This document shows, one piece after another, positions 18,326-25,604 of a stretch of DNA of 64,000 nucleotides. The notes below the pieces were generated by a model. That model saw nothing but the letters and a program-made list of their open reading frames with translations. It had not been told where the DNA came from and ran no database searches. The translations under genes were made by a program, and so were the position numbers. Location: the NCBI RefSeq assembly GCF_003002925.1, contig NZ_PVTK01000001.1:744001-808000 (forward strand), read 5' to 3'. The DNA is from Vreelandella songnenensis (lineage in GTDB: Bacteria; Pseudomonadota; Gammaproteobacteria; Pseudomonadales; Halomonadaceae). Each line of letters starts with the position of its first letter. The stretch's first letter is position 1.

Positions 18326-19339
18326 ATGAGCCAGTCAATTGCAGTGATCAAGGGCGACGGTATCGGGCCGGAAATCATGGACGCCACCCTGCGCGTGCTT
18401 GAAGCGCTCAAATGCGGGCTCGAGTATGAGTTTGTCGATGCTGGCCTGGTCGCGCTGGAAAACCACGGCACCCTGATCCCCCAGGCATCGCTTGATGCCA
18501 TCGAGAAGCACGGTGTTGCCTTGAAAGGCCCGCTCACCACACCTATCGGCAAGGGGTTCTCCTCCATCAACGTGCAGCTGCGCCGTCACTTTGATCTTTA
18601 CGCCAACGTGCGCCCGGCGATCAGCTTTCCCGGTACCCGCTCGCGCTTTGAAGATATCGACATGATCACGGTGCGTGAAAACACCGAGGGCGCGTACCTT
18701 TCCGATGGCCAGGAGATGATCGACGACGGCAATACCGGCATTTCGGTGATCAAGGTGACCCGAAAAGGCTCCGAGCGCATCGTGCGCTACGCCTTTGAAC
18801 TGGCAAAAAGCAGTGGCCGCAGGAAGGTCACGGCGGTACACAAGGCCAATATCATCAAGACAAGCTCCGGGCTGTTTCTGGACGTGGCCCGCGAGATTGC
18901 CCGCGAGTACCCCGAAATCGAGTTCCAGGAGATGATCGTCGATAATGCCTGTATGCAGCTGGTCATGAATCCGCATCAGTTTGACGTGGTGGTCACCACC
19001 AACCTGTTTGGCGATATTCTTTCTGATCTGTGTGCTGGCCTGGTGGGCGGGCTGGGCCTGGCGCCTGGTGCCAATATCGGCGAAAAGGCCGCGATCTTTG
19101 AAGCGGTACACGGTTCCGCGCCAGACATTGCCGGCAAGAAGCTCGCCAACCCCTGCGCCCTGCTGCTGGCCGCGGCGCAGATGCTCGACCACCTGGGAAT
19201 GGCGGAAAAAGCTGAAGCGATTCGCCGCGGTATCCGGGCGGTACTGGAAACCCGGCGCGACATGGTCACACCCGACATGGGCGGCAGCGGCACCACCGAT
19301 ACATTTGCCCAGGCCCTGGTGGAGTACGTTCAGGCCTAA
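18326..19339 (+). CDS. Isocitrate dehydrogenase, NAD-type
   Basis: This 337-residue protein belongs to the isocitrate/isopropylmalate dehydrogenase family and is closest to the short NAD-dependent isocitrate dehydrogenases. Markers are IAVIKGDGIGPEIMDATL, the substrate-binding serine/asparagine in GFSSINVQLRRHFDLYANVRPA, ITVRENTEGAYLSDGQE, HKANIIKTSSGLFLDVARE, TTNLFGDILSDLCAGLVGG and EAVHGSAPDIAGKKLANP. The length is about 80 residues shorter than E. coli NADP-type Icd. GAGGAG precedes the ATG. It would oxidise isocitrate to 2-oxoglutarate in the TCA cycle. Isopropylmalate dehydrogenase is an alternative that the RRHFDLYANVRPA pattern argues against. Confidence 0.87.
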   Translation: MSQSIAVIKGDGIGPEIMDATLRVLEALKCGLEYEFVDAGLVALENHGTLIPQASLDAIEKHGVALKGPLTTPIGKGFSSINVQLRRHFDLYANVRPAISFPGTRSRFEDIDMITVRENTEGAYLSDGQEMIDDGNTGISVIKVTRKGSERIVRYAFELAKSSGRRKVTAVHKANIIKTSSGLFLDVAREIAREYPEIEFQEMIVDNACMQLVMNPHQFDVVVTTNLFGDILSDLCAGLVGGLGLAPGANIGEKAAIFEAVHGSAPDIAGKKLANPCALLLAAAQMLDHLGMAEKAEAIRRGIRAVLETRRDMVTPDMGGSGTTDTFAQALVEYVQA

Positions 19340-19745
19340 CCAGCCAATATTGCCCTATCCATCACGCGCCCTTCCTCTGCAGGGGCGCAACTTGCTCTTT
19401 ATCATAAGCATCAGACACTCTTGTACAGACCTGACACGCAAACGCTTTCTTGACCGGCCTTGCCAGCGCCATCGGGAGGGGGGGTTATAAACGCCCTTCG
19501 CTTACCACGCTCATAAATTTTGCCCTATCCTCGTGCCAATTTTGTTGGCGCTTATGAAGTTACCAATGGCTTCAATGGGGCCCAACGGCAGATATTTTCC
19601 ATCAAGTCGCACTATTTTTAGCACTAACGCCAAGATTACTTTTCTCAATCATTCGTATTAAGAAAAAAGCAGTGCATATGTGACGGACACGGACTACTCT
19701 TCTTGTATAAAATTGTACTAACCCTGTACAGAGAGCACGCCCCCT
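19340..19745. other. Intergenic region upstream of the BdlA-like receptor gene
   Basis: About 400 bases without a credible gene. A weak GC-rich hairpin (GCGCCC / GGGCGC, 19366-19388) follows the isocitrate dehydrogenase gene but lacks a T-run. The right half is AT-rich and probably holds the receptor promoter. A motif like TTGTAC recurs at 19421, 19711 and, inverted, near 19726. I searched for a flagellar sigma-28 promoter and found only a poor match. Confidence 0.45.
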
Positions 19746-21020
19746 ATGCTACGCTTCCGTCGAAACTCATCCATGAAAACTGCCTTGAGTCAGCACACGG
19801 CTTATATCACTTTTACTCCGACAGGCCATATTAAAAAGGCAAGCCCGCTTTTTCTGACCACGATGGGCTATACACTCGAGGAAATAGCGGGCAAGCACCA
19901 TCGCATGTTCTGTAGTCATACCGAAACCCAGGCCCTTGAGTATCAAGCTTTCTGGAAATCACTTGCCGAAGGTGAAAGCCGACGCGGAACGTTCAGGCGC
20001 TTCAATGCTCAGGGCGATGAGGTATGGCTGGAAGCTACCTATTTGCCCACACTTGACCGACGCGGTCGGGTCAAGGAGATCGTCAAGATCGCCAATGACA
20101 TCACCGAAGCGCATATTGAAGCCGAGCGCAAGAATGCCGTTCTTCAGGCGTTGAATGGCTCCATGGCGGTTATCGAGTTTACCCCCGATGGCCATGTACT
20201 GGGGGTCAATGCCAACTTCGAGCGTGCCATGGGTTATACCAGTGAAGCACTGATTGGCTCTCACCATAAACGTTTTTGCACTCCAGAATTCTATCGAGCG
20301 CATCCACACTTCTGGCAGGAGCTTGCACAGGGTAAATCCAAGCAGGGCAAGTTCGAGCGCCTGAATGCTCAGGGTAGAAGCGTCTGGCTGGAGGCCACCT
20401 ACAATCCCATTTTTGATGCCCAGGGCCAGGTGTTCAAGGTGGTCAAGTTTGCGACAGATATTACCGCCTCGGTAGAAGAGTCCGAGGCCGCCAAGGCTGC
20501 CGTCTACTCGGCTCAGAGCACCTCCACTCAGACTGAACAGATCGCGCGCAATGGCCTGACACACCTTCAGCGAGTGATGGAAGACGCCAAGCAGGCGGCC
20601 CAAACCCTCGCTGAGGCGCAAAAACTGGTAGGCGCGTTAACCCAGCAGGCGCAGAGCATCAACAGCATCACCACCTCCATTGCCCGTATTGCCAACCAGA
20701 CCAACCTGCTGTCACTCAATGCCGCCGTGGAAGCCGCCCGCGCTGGTGAACAGGGCCGGGGCTTTGCCGTCGTGGCCAATGAGGTACGTCAGCTGGCCAA
20801 GGGTTCCAGCGCAGCGGTCGATGAAATTACCCGAGTACTGAAAGAGAATACGGCGCTGGTGATGCAGACCACGGAAGCCATGCAGCAGGTGGTCGAGCAG
20901 GGAAAATCGAGTCAGGAGAGCGTTGGCGAGATCGAAATGATCGTTAACGAAATTCTGACGGGCGCGCGCAATGTGTCCACCTCCATCGACCAGCTCGCTC
21001 TGGAATCCCCAGAGCTTTAA
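19746..21020 (+). CDS. Soluble chemoreceptor-like protein with two PAS domains (BdlA-like)
   Basis: The 424 residues contain two tandem PAS domains (about 10-125 and 135-245; the repeated pattern [13 protein letters not shown]/[13 protein letters not shown] is clear) followed by a methyl-accepting signalling domain (about 260-420). The hairpin tip motif [20 protein letters not shown] is intact, as is [15 protein letters not shown]. There is no membrane segment. Size and plan match BdlA of Pseudomonas aeruginosa, a cytosolic receptor involved in biofilm dispersal. The signalling domain ends soon after the tip, as in that group. No chemotaxis genes are nearby. The PAS ligand is unknown; flavin or haem binding is possible. 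Confidence 0.9.
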   Translation: MLRFRRNSSMKTALSQHTAYITFTPTGHIKKASPLFLTTMGYTLEEIAGKHHRMFCSHTETQALEYQAFWKSLAEGESRRGTFRRFNAQGDEVWLEATYLPTLDRRGRVKEIVKIANDITEAHIEAERKNAVLQALNGSMAVIEFTPDGHVLGVNANFERAMGYTSEALIGSHHKRFCTPEFYRAHPHFWQELAQGKSKQGKFERLNAQGRSVWLEATYNPIFDAQGQVFKVVKFATDITASVEESEAAKAAVYSAQSTSTQTEQIARNGLTHLQRVMEDAKQAAQTLAEAQKLVGALTQQAQSINSITTSIARIANQTNLLSLNAAVEAARAGEQGRGFAVVANEVRQLAKGSSAAVDEITRVLKENTALVMQTTEAMQQVVEQGKSSQESVGEIEMIVNEILTGARNVSTSIDQLALESPEL

Positions 21021-21035
21021 GCCAGCGGTGAAATC

Positions 21036-21072
21036 AAAAAGGCCCGGGGATGAATCATCCCCGGGCCTTTGC
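21036..21072. terminator. Bidirectional terminator between receptor and peroxiredoxin genes
   Basis: A 15-base-pair stem (arms 21038-21052 and 21056-21070, core GGCCCGGGGATG, loop AAT) has A-rich and T-rich flanks on both sides. It can stop the plus-strand receptor gene and the minus-strand peroxiredoxin gene. Confidence 0.85.
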
Positions 21073-21105
21073 CTAGCGTTATCCGCTTTCAGGAGCGCTA
21101 TTATC

Positions 21106-21756
21106 TCATTTCAGCGACGTTTTACGCAGATAAGGCAACACCGCATCAAACTCGCCAAACTTCTGCTTGGCATCTTCATCTGAAACGCTGGGCGGAATGA
21201 TAACGTCCTGCCCTACGGTCCAGTCGGCAGGAGTGGCAATACCATGCTTGGCCGTTGCCTGCAGCGCGTCGAGAGCCCGCAGAATCTCGGCAAAGTTACG
21301 CCCTACCGTCATCGGGTAGGTCATGGAGAGCTTGAGCTTCTTGTCAGGCCCGATGATGAACACGGAACGCACGGTGGCACTATCGGCAGGTGTACGACCA
21401 TCCGGCAGATAGGCATCTTCGGGCAGCATATCGAACAGCTTTGAAACGTTCAGGCCTTCATCGGCAATGATAGGAAAGCCGACTTCGCTGCCGCTATAGG
21501 TTTCGATATCCCCGGCCCAGCGCTTGTGATCTTCCACGCCATCCACCGATACACCAATAACCTTGGTGCCACGCTTTTCCCACTCGGCGCTCAGCCTGGC
21601 CACGGCACCAAATTCGGTGGTGCACACCGGCGTAAAGTCTTTCGGATGAGAGAACAAGATGGCCCAGTTGTCGCCAATCCACTCGTGAAACTGAATCGGG
21701 CCCTGGCTGGTCTGGGCTTCAAAATCCGGAACAACGGCATTGATACGTAGTGACAT
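21106..21756 (-). CDS. Peroxiredoxin, 1-Cys (Prx6) type
   Basis: The 216-residue enzyme reduces hydrogen peroxide and organic peroxides. The peroxidatic cysteine is C45 in HPKDFTPVCTTEFG, and the extended C-terminal dimerisation region (TPADWTVGQDVIIPPSVSDE) identifies the Prx6/1-Cys group. No second conserved cysteine for a 2-Cys mechanism is apparent. GAGGAG precedes the ATG. The gene is monocistronic, with a terminator downstream and the CNNM gene 129 bases upstream on the same strand. An oxidative-stress regulator site was not recognised. Confidence 0.95.
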   Translation of the reverse strand: MSLRINAVVPDFEAQTSQGPIQFHEWIGDNWAILFSHPKDFTPVCTTEFGAVARLSAEWEKRGTKVIGVSVDGVEDHKRWAGDIETYSGSEVGFPIIADEGLNVSKLFDMLPEDAYLPDGRTPADSATVRSVFIIGPDKKLKLSMTYPMTVGRNFAEILRALDALQATAKHGIATPADWTVGQDVIIPPSVSDEDAKQKFGEFDAVLPYLRKTSLK

Positions 21757-21885
21757 GTTGCCTCCTCGCGGGTGATTATTTTTAATACCTTAAACCACCA
21801 TTAAGTAATTCGCTATAGACCATTTGGCACTAAGACAGCCGATAACGCGCTATCGTTCATTCGCCCATAAAGCCGGTCATCTCAT

Positions 21886-22917
21886 CTACGCTGTAGGCTG
21901 CGCCCCCTTGCCCTTTATACGCGTTAGCCAGCGCTGCTTGGCGTAATGGCGCAAATTGGCCACGCTGTCGGTTTCATCGACAATATCCTGGCCCAGTATG
22001 GTTTCGATAATGTCTTCAAGGGTAATCAGGCCAACAAATGTGCCGTGCTCGTCGTATACCACTCGCATGTGCAGATGATCCTTCAGCATGGAAGTGAAGA
22101 CCTGTTCGACGTTATTGCCAACGTCCACGCTACTGATCGGGTGCATCAGCTCACGCATCGTTTTGGCGTCATCAGCGTGGTACATATCAGACTTGTGCAC
22201 ATAGCCAAACGCCTGTTCCCCGTTATCCATTACCGGAAAGCGGGTGAAGGGCGCCTTGCCGTACTGTTTATCAAAGTCGGCAACCGTCATGTTGGGCGGT
22301 ACAGTGACACACACCGTGCGCGGCGTCATTGCCTTGCTGACAAGGATATCGTGCAAGTTGAGCATGTTGATGATCGTGCGCGACTCGTCGGCATCCAGCA
22401 CTTTCTCCTCCAGCCCTACCCGCGCCAGCACCTTGATTTCATCGCGTAGATCAACATCATGTTCTGAGGTTCCAAGGCGGCGGGTAATCTGCTCGGAAAG
22501 CCAGATAAACGGCAGCAGTCCGACGATCATCGGCTTCAGCAGGCGCGGCAGAAACGGCGCCAGCCCACGCCAGTAGGTGGCTCCGATGGTCTTGGGGATG
22601 ATTTCCGAAAGTACCAGAATGAGCATTGTCATGACGGCTGAGACGATGGCAATAGAGCTTTCACCGAATACTACGGCCGCTTGTGCACCTACCGCCGTGG
22701 CCCCCACGGTATGGGCAATCGTGTTAAGCGTCAGGATAGCGGCCAGCGGGCGGTCGATACTGTTCTTAAGCTGGCTGAGCGATGCGTGCAGTTTGGGCTT
22801 TTCCTCTTTGAGCCTGGCGATATAGCTTGGCGTAATCGAGAGTAGTGCCGCTTCAAGGATGGAGCATAGAAAGGAGAGCGCGATTGAAAGAGTAGCAATC
22901 GTGATGAGAAGGAACAT
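21886..22917 (-). CDS. CNNM/DUF21 domain transporter with CBS pair (CorC/YfjD-like)
   Basis: This 343-residue protein has an N-terminal DUF21 membrane domain (about 1-175, four hydrophobic segments, with SFLCSILEAALLSITPS and LILVLSEIIPKTIGATY) followed by a CBS-domain pair (about 195-320; VSKAMTPRTVCVTVP and VVYDEHGTFVGLITLEDIIETILG). Such proteins are linked to magnesium or cobalt efflux or to membrane stress in other bacteria. The C-terminal CorC_HlyC transporter-associated domain found in longer relatives is absent. It sits alone on the minus strand. The substrate is inferred only from family membership. Confidence 0.9.
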   Translation of the reverse strand: MFLLITIATLSIALSFLCSILEAALLSITPSYIARLKEEKPKLHASLSQLKNSIDRPLAAILTLNTIAHTVGATAVGAQAAVVFGESSIAIVSAVMTMLILVLSEIIPKTIGATYWRGLAPFLPRLLKPMIVGLLPFIWLSEQITRRLGTSEHDVDLRDEIKVLARVGLEEKVLDADESRTIINMLNLHDILVSKAMTPRTVCVTVPPNMTVADFDKQYGKAPFTRFPVMDNGEQAFGYVHKSDMYHADDAKTMRELMHPISSVDVGNNVEQVFTSMLKDHLHMRVVYDEHGTFVGLITLEDIIETILGQDIVDETDSVANLRHYAKQRWLTRIKGKGAQPTA

Positions 22918-23044
22918 GGGTGCCTGAGGTAAGGGATGATAAAGCTTTTATAGGAGCAATGCGTGCGCCTGTCAAAGAGTTTTTTGAAGGCAACATCAGG
23001 GTAGTCCCAGAGGATGTACGCTTCAGAATAAGCGCGGCTGTCTT

Positions 23045-23073
23045 TGAAATATTTTATATGTTATAACATTTCA
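23045..23073 (+). promoter_or_regulatory. Zur-like operator upstream of the DUF1826 gene
   Basis: The right half reads GTTATAACATTTC, a perfect match to one half of the proteobacterial Zur consensus (GAAATGTTATA-N-TATAACATTTC as I recall it). The left half (TGAAAT...) is only partly matching. The site lies about 50 bases before the DUF1826 start, in an AT-rich promoter. DUF1826 genes are often associated with zinc limitation, so repression by Zur in zinc-replete cells is plausible. Confidence 0.55.
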
Positions 23074-23121
23074 AAAAAGAGTTGTGATCACTGATTGTTT
23101 GCCCACCGATGAGGTCATCCC

Positions 23122-23775
23122 ATGGCTACCAACGCCTCCTCTGCCGCTAATTTATGGCCTGCACACGCCGCGCAGGATAAAGACATCAGCGTGCTGCCGC
23201 GTATTTTTGAAGACGCGATCAACGTTGCCATCATGCAGCGCCGCTTGCCGGCAGATATCCAGCTAAGTGCGGCGGCGCAGTGTCAGTCAGAGCGCCCTTG
23301 GCAGTTTTCCTGGTTAGGGCCCGCCGATGTCACGCTGATCGATGAGCTCTACCGCCGCGCCCCTCAACCAGAAGCCGCCACCGCGCTGATCGACGATGTG
23401 CTGCTGATCTCCCAGGCAGTTGCCTACCTGTTCGATACCCAGAACGTCGGCATTCGACTTAGAGTACTGAATGAGGCCATGTGCCCACGCTTTCACTGCG
23501 ATAATCTCGCCGTACGTCTGGTGACCACGTATCTTGGCCCCGGCAGCCAGTGGCTACCCGACACGGCCGTTAACCGTGACGGTCTGGGCGCTCCTCGCCC
23601 CGGCCAGCCGGATATTGTGCGTGACCCAAGCGCTATTCAAACGCTGCAAGCAGGCGATGTGGCTCTTATCAAGGGCAGCGGCTGGGAAGGCAGTGAGAAT
23701 AGCGCGCTGGTTCATCGCAGTCCTACGCTTACCCAAGGTGAAAAACGCCTACTGCTGACTATCGACCCTGCCTGA
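23122..23775 (+). CDS. DUF1826 domain-containing protein
   Basis: This 217-residue soluble protein matches the DUF1826 family in my recognition: segments RIFEDAINVAIMQRRL, NEAMCPRFHCDNLAVRLVTTYLGPGSQWL and VALIKGSGWEGSENSALVHRSP are typical. The HxD...H pattern (FHCDN and VHRSP) may be a metal site. The biochemical function is not established. GAGG precedes the ATG at 23122, and an upstream Zur-like site suggests induction under zinc limitation. It ends at a strong bidirectional terminator shared with luxS. Confidence 0.82.
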   Translation: MATNASSAANLWPAHAAQDKDISVLPRIFEDAINVAIMQRRLPADIQLSAAAQCQSERPWQFSWLGPADVTLIDELYRRAPQPEAATALIDDVLLISQAVAYLFDTQNVGIRLRVLNEAMCPRFHCDNLAVRLVTTYLGPGSQWLPDTAVNRDGLGAPRPGQPDIVRDPSAIQTLQAGDVALIKGSGWEGSENSALVHRSPTLTQGEKRLLLTIDPA

Positions 23776-23779
23776 ACGT

Positions 23780-23808
23780 AAAACGCCTCCCATTAGGGAG
23801 GCGTTTTT
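23780..23808. terminator. Bidirectional terminator between DUF1826 gene and luxS
   Basis: A 12-base-pair stem (AAAACGCCTCCC / GGGAGGCGTTTT, loop ATTA) with T-runs on both strands lies between the convergent stops. Confidence 0.93.
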
Positions 23809-23829
23809 ACTTGCGCTGGCAACTATCAA

Positions 23830-24297
23830 TCAAGCAAACACTTCGGTCCATTCGCTGCGCTTGGCGAGCAGGTCGCGGGCGAGCTTCTGGGCACCTTCCA
23901 GGCTGTGGCTGGCGGCCCAGCCGCACTGCATTTCATTGCAGGCGGGTACTTCGGTGGCTTCCAGCACGTCGTTGAGCGTCTGCTCGATGATGCTCAGCAC
24001 ATCGTCGTAATCGTCGTGGTTGATCAGTGCGACATAGAAGCCGGTCTGGCAGCCCATCGGGCTGATATCGACCACTTTGTCGGTGTGGTTGCGCGAAAGC
24101 TCGGCCATCAGATGCTCGAGGGAGTGCAGTGCGGGCATCTCCATGTGCTCTTTATTCGGCTGGCAGATACGCAGGTCGTACTTGTGAATCTTGTCGCCAT
24201 TCTGGCCCTGCTTGATATCCGCCAGGCGCACGTAGGGGGCCTTGACCTTGGTATGGTCCAGGTTAAAGCTTTCGACGTTCATCTTTTTTTCGGTCAT
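23830..24297 (-). CDS. luxS: S-ribosylhomocysteine lyase LuxS
   Basis: LuxS splits S-ribosylhomocysteine into homocysteine and DPD, the precursor of autoinducer-2, within the activated methyl cycle. The 155-residue protein carries the metal-binding HSLEH motif (H58, E61, H62), the catalytic cysteine in [10 protein letters not shown] (C83) and the cysteine of [12 protein letters not shown] (C125). The ATG at 24297 has GGAG five bases upstream; the ATG five codons later is an alternative. No pfs or metE/metH is adjacent. A monooxygenase-fold gene lies 48 bases upstream on the same strand. Confidence 0.96.
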   Translation of the reverse strand: MTEKKMNVESFNLDHTKVKAPYVRLADIKQGQNGDKIHKYDLRICQPNKEHMEMPALHSLEHLMAELSRNHTDKVVDISPMGCQTGFYVALINHDDYDDVLSIIEQTLNDVLEATEVPACNEMQCGWAASHSLEGAQKLARDLLAKRSEWTEVFA

Positions 24298-24345
24298 GTC
24301 TGCTCCACGGTGTTCGATTACGTTAGCCCATTCTACACGTCTGAC

Positions 24346-24693
24346 TTATACCCTGGGGGCATCAAAGTTCCAGGGTTCGTCGGTGTAGACACACACGTTG
24401 GCGTCTTCGATATCCCCATCCGGGGATTCAACGTGCTGGGCGAAGAAGTCCTGAATTTCCTTGCGCTGGCAGTGGGCCTCGAACTCTTCACGGCTTGCCC
24501 AGATTTCATGAAAGACGATCGGGTAGCTGGTGCCGCGGGCGAAGGGATTATCGATCTGGCGCGTGACCGTGTAGTGAATGCAGGCATCTTCACGGTGCGT
24601 GTTGGGCTCAAGTGACTGAAGCGCCTTGAATACCGCTTCTTCCTTGCCGGGCTTAGGTTTGAAGCTGGCTACACAGTAAATCTTCTCTGACAT
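24346..24693 (-). CDS. Antibiotic-biosynthesis-monooxygenase-fold (ABM) protein
   Basis: The 115-residue protein resembles the dimeric ferredoxin-like ABM family (LsrG/YgiN-type): SFKPKPGKEEAVFKALQSLEP at the start, CIHYTVTRQ, and FHEIWASREEFEAHCQRKEIQDFF. Such proteins oxidise or isomerise small molecules; LsrG acts on phospho-autoinducer-2, so the position next to luxS is suggestive but not proof. I chose the ATG at 24693, with AGGA upstream; an in-frame start at 24753 would add 20 unlikely residues. Same strand as luxS, which starts 48 bases downstream. Confidence 0.82.
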   Translation of the reverse strand: MSEKIYCVASFKPKPGKEEAVFKALQSLEPNTHREDACIHYTVTRQIDNPFARGTSYPIVFHEIWASREEFEAHCQRKEIQDFFAQHVESPDGDIEDANVCVYTDEPWNFDAPRV

Positions 24694-24754
24694 GATCGCG
24701 TCCTGATTCGTTAAACGTGCGTCATTATGCGGCTTCTGCTGACAGGTGAACACC

Positions 24755-25432
24755 CTAGCGAATGATACGCTCGGCCAGGGCTTCCAGATCGGACACCGTC
24801 ATGTCCGGCTCCACGCCCCAAGGGTCAAAAGGAGCATCCGAGCTTCGCCGTATCCAGGCGCTATGCAGCCCCGCATGCGCGGCTCCAATGACATCAAAGG
24901 GGTTGCTCGACACCAGCCAGGTCTGCTCCGGGCGTGTTTCCAGGCGGCTGCGCAGATAGGCGTAGACCGCCGGGTCGGGCTTGAAGCGCTTGATATCGTC
25001 AACGCTTACGACGTCATCCATACGGTCTTTGATGCCGGCGCGCGCAAGCAGTTGCGCCACGGCGTCCCCGGTGCCGTTGGAGAACGCCACGCAGCGCACA
25101 CCGGCGTCATGCAACTGATCCAGCGCAGGCACTACATCGTCAAACGCAGGCAATTCAGCGTATACCGCCATCAGATGATCGCGGTCGTTTTCGGAAAGCC
25201 CAGTCTGCAAGGCGCGGTCGGTAAACGCCAGCGCTTCGCGGGTGCATTCGGCAAACGGCACGTAAGCGCCCATCAGGCCATGCCGAAAGCTGTACTCAAG
25301 CTGCTTGTCTCGCCACCGCTTGGCAAAATCCACCGCCTTGCTGGCATCGCTCAGGCGGCGTTCTAGCTCTAGTGTGACGCCCTGGGTATCAATCAACGTG
25401 CCGTAAACATCAAAAGCCAGTACCGGTTGCAT
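24755..25432 (-). CDS. Haloacid dehalogenase, type II (L-2-haloacid dehalogenase-like)
   Basis: This 225-residue HAD-superfamily hydrolase shows the type II dehalogenase pattern: nucleophile motif AFDVYGTLIDT (D8), KRWRDKQLEYSFRHGLMG, motif II FSNGT, lysine in KRFKPDPAVY, and SSNPFDVIGAAHAG with the acidic residue. The family removes halide from 2-haloacids with inversion, although many genomic members act on other substrates. GGGGAG precedes the ATG. It is on the same strand as the ABM and luxS genes, ending 61 bases before the ABM start. Confidence 0.88.
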   Translation of the reverse strand: MQPVLAFDVYGTLIDTQGVTLELERRLSDASKAVDFAKRWRDKQLEYSFRHGLMGAYVPFAECTREALAFTDRALQTGLSENDRDHLMAVYAELPAFDDVVPALDQLHDAGVRCVAFSNGTGDAVAQLLARAGIKDRMDDVVSVDDIKRFKPDPAVYAYLRSRLETRPEQTWLVSSNPFDVIGAAHAGLHSAWIRRSSDAPFDPWGVEPDMTVSDLEALAERIIR

Positions 25433-25488
25433 AATCTCCCCCGCGTGTAGGGCAAATGGTTAGCTTTACCAGCATAGCTGCCTGCCTG

Positions 25489-25522
25489 GAAAACAGAAAC
25501 GCCGCTGCGTGAGCAGCGGCGT
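25489..25522 (-). terminator. Terminator of the aminotransferase gene
   Basis: A 10-base-pair stem (ACGCCGCTGC / GCAGCGGCGT, loop GTGA) is followed on the minus strand by TTTCTGTTTT. It lies beyond a set of 17-base repeats that follow the aminotransferase stop. Confidence 0.82.
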
Positions 25523-25538
25523 GAAGTAGCACCAGCGC

Positions 25539-25604
25539 ATAGTTACTACACGGATTAGTTTCTACACGGTATTAGTTACTACACCGTATTAGTTACTACA
25601 CGGT
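25539..25604. repeat. Four tandem 17-bp repeats spanning the aminotransferase stop codon
   Basis: The unit ATTAGTTACTACACGGT occurs four times in a row with few changes (15-base first copy at 25539-25553, then 25554-25570, 25571-25587 and 25588-25604). The last copy contains the TAG stop and final codons of the aminotransferase gene, so the end of the gene has been duplicated outward into its 3' untranslated region. On the coding strand every unit carries TAGTAACTAA-like stop triplets. Confidence 0.9.

Noticed and set aside
18078-18329. 84-codon frame upstream of the isocitrate dehydrogenase gene
   Set aside because: Arg/Cys-rich, no family resemblance, overlaps the isocitrate dehydrogenase start and its ribosome site.
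19500-19560. Sigma-28 (flagellar) promoter before the BdlA-like gene
   Set aside because: TAAA is followed at the right distance by GTGCCAAT, a poor match to GCCGATAA.
25539-25604. CRISPR array
   Set aside because: The 17-base units are directly adjacent with no spacers, and no cas genes are present.
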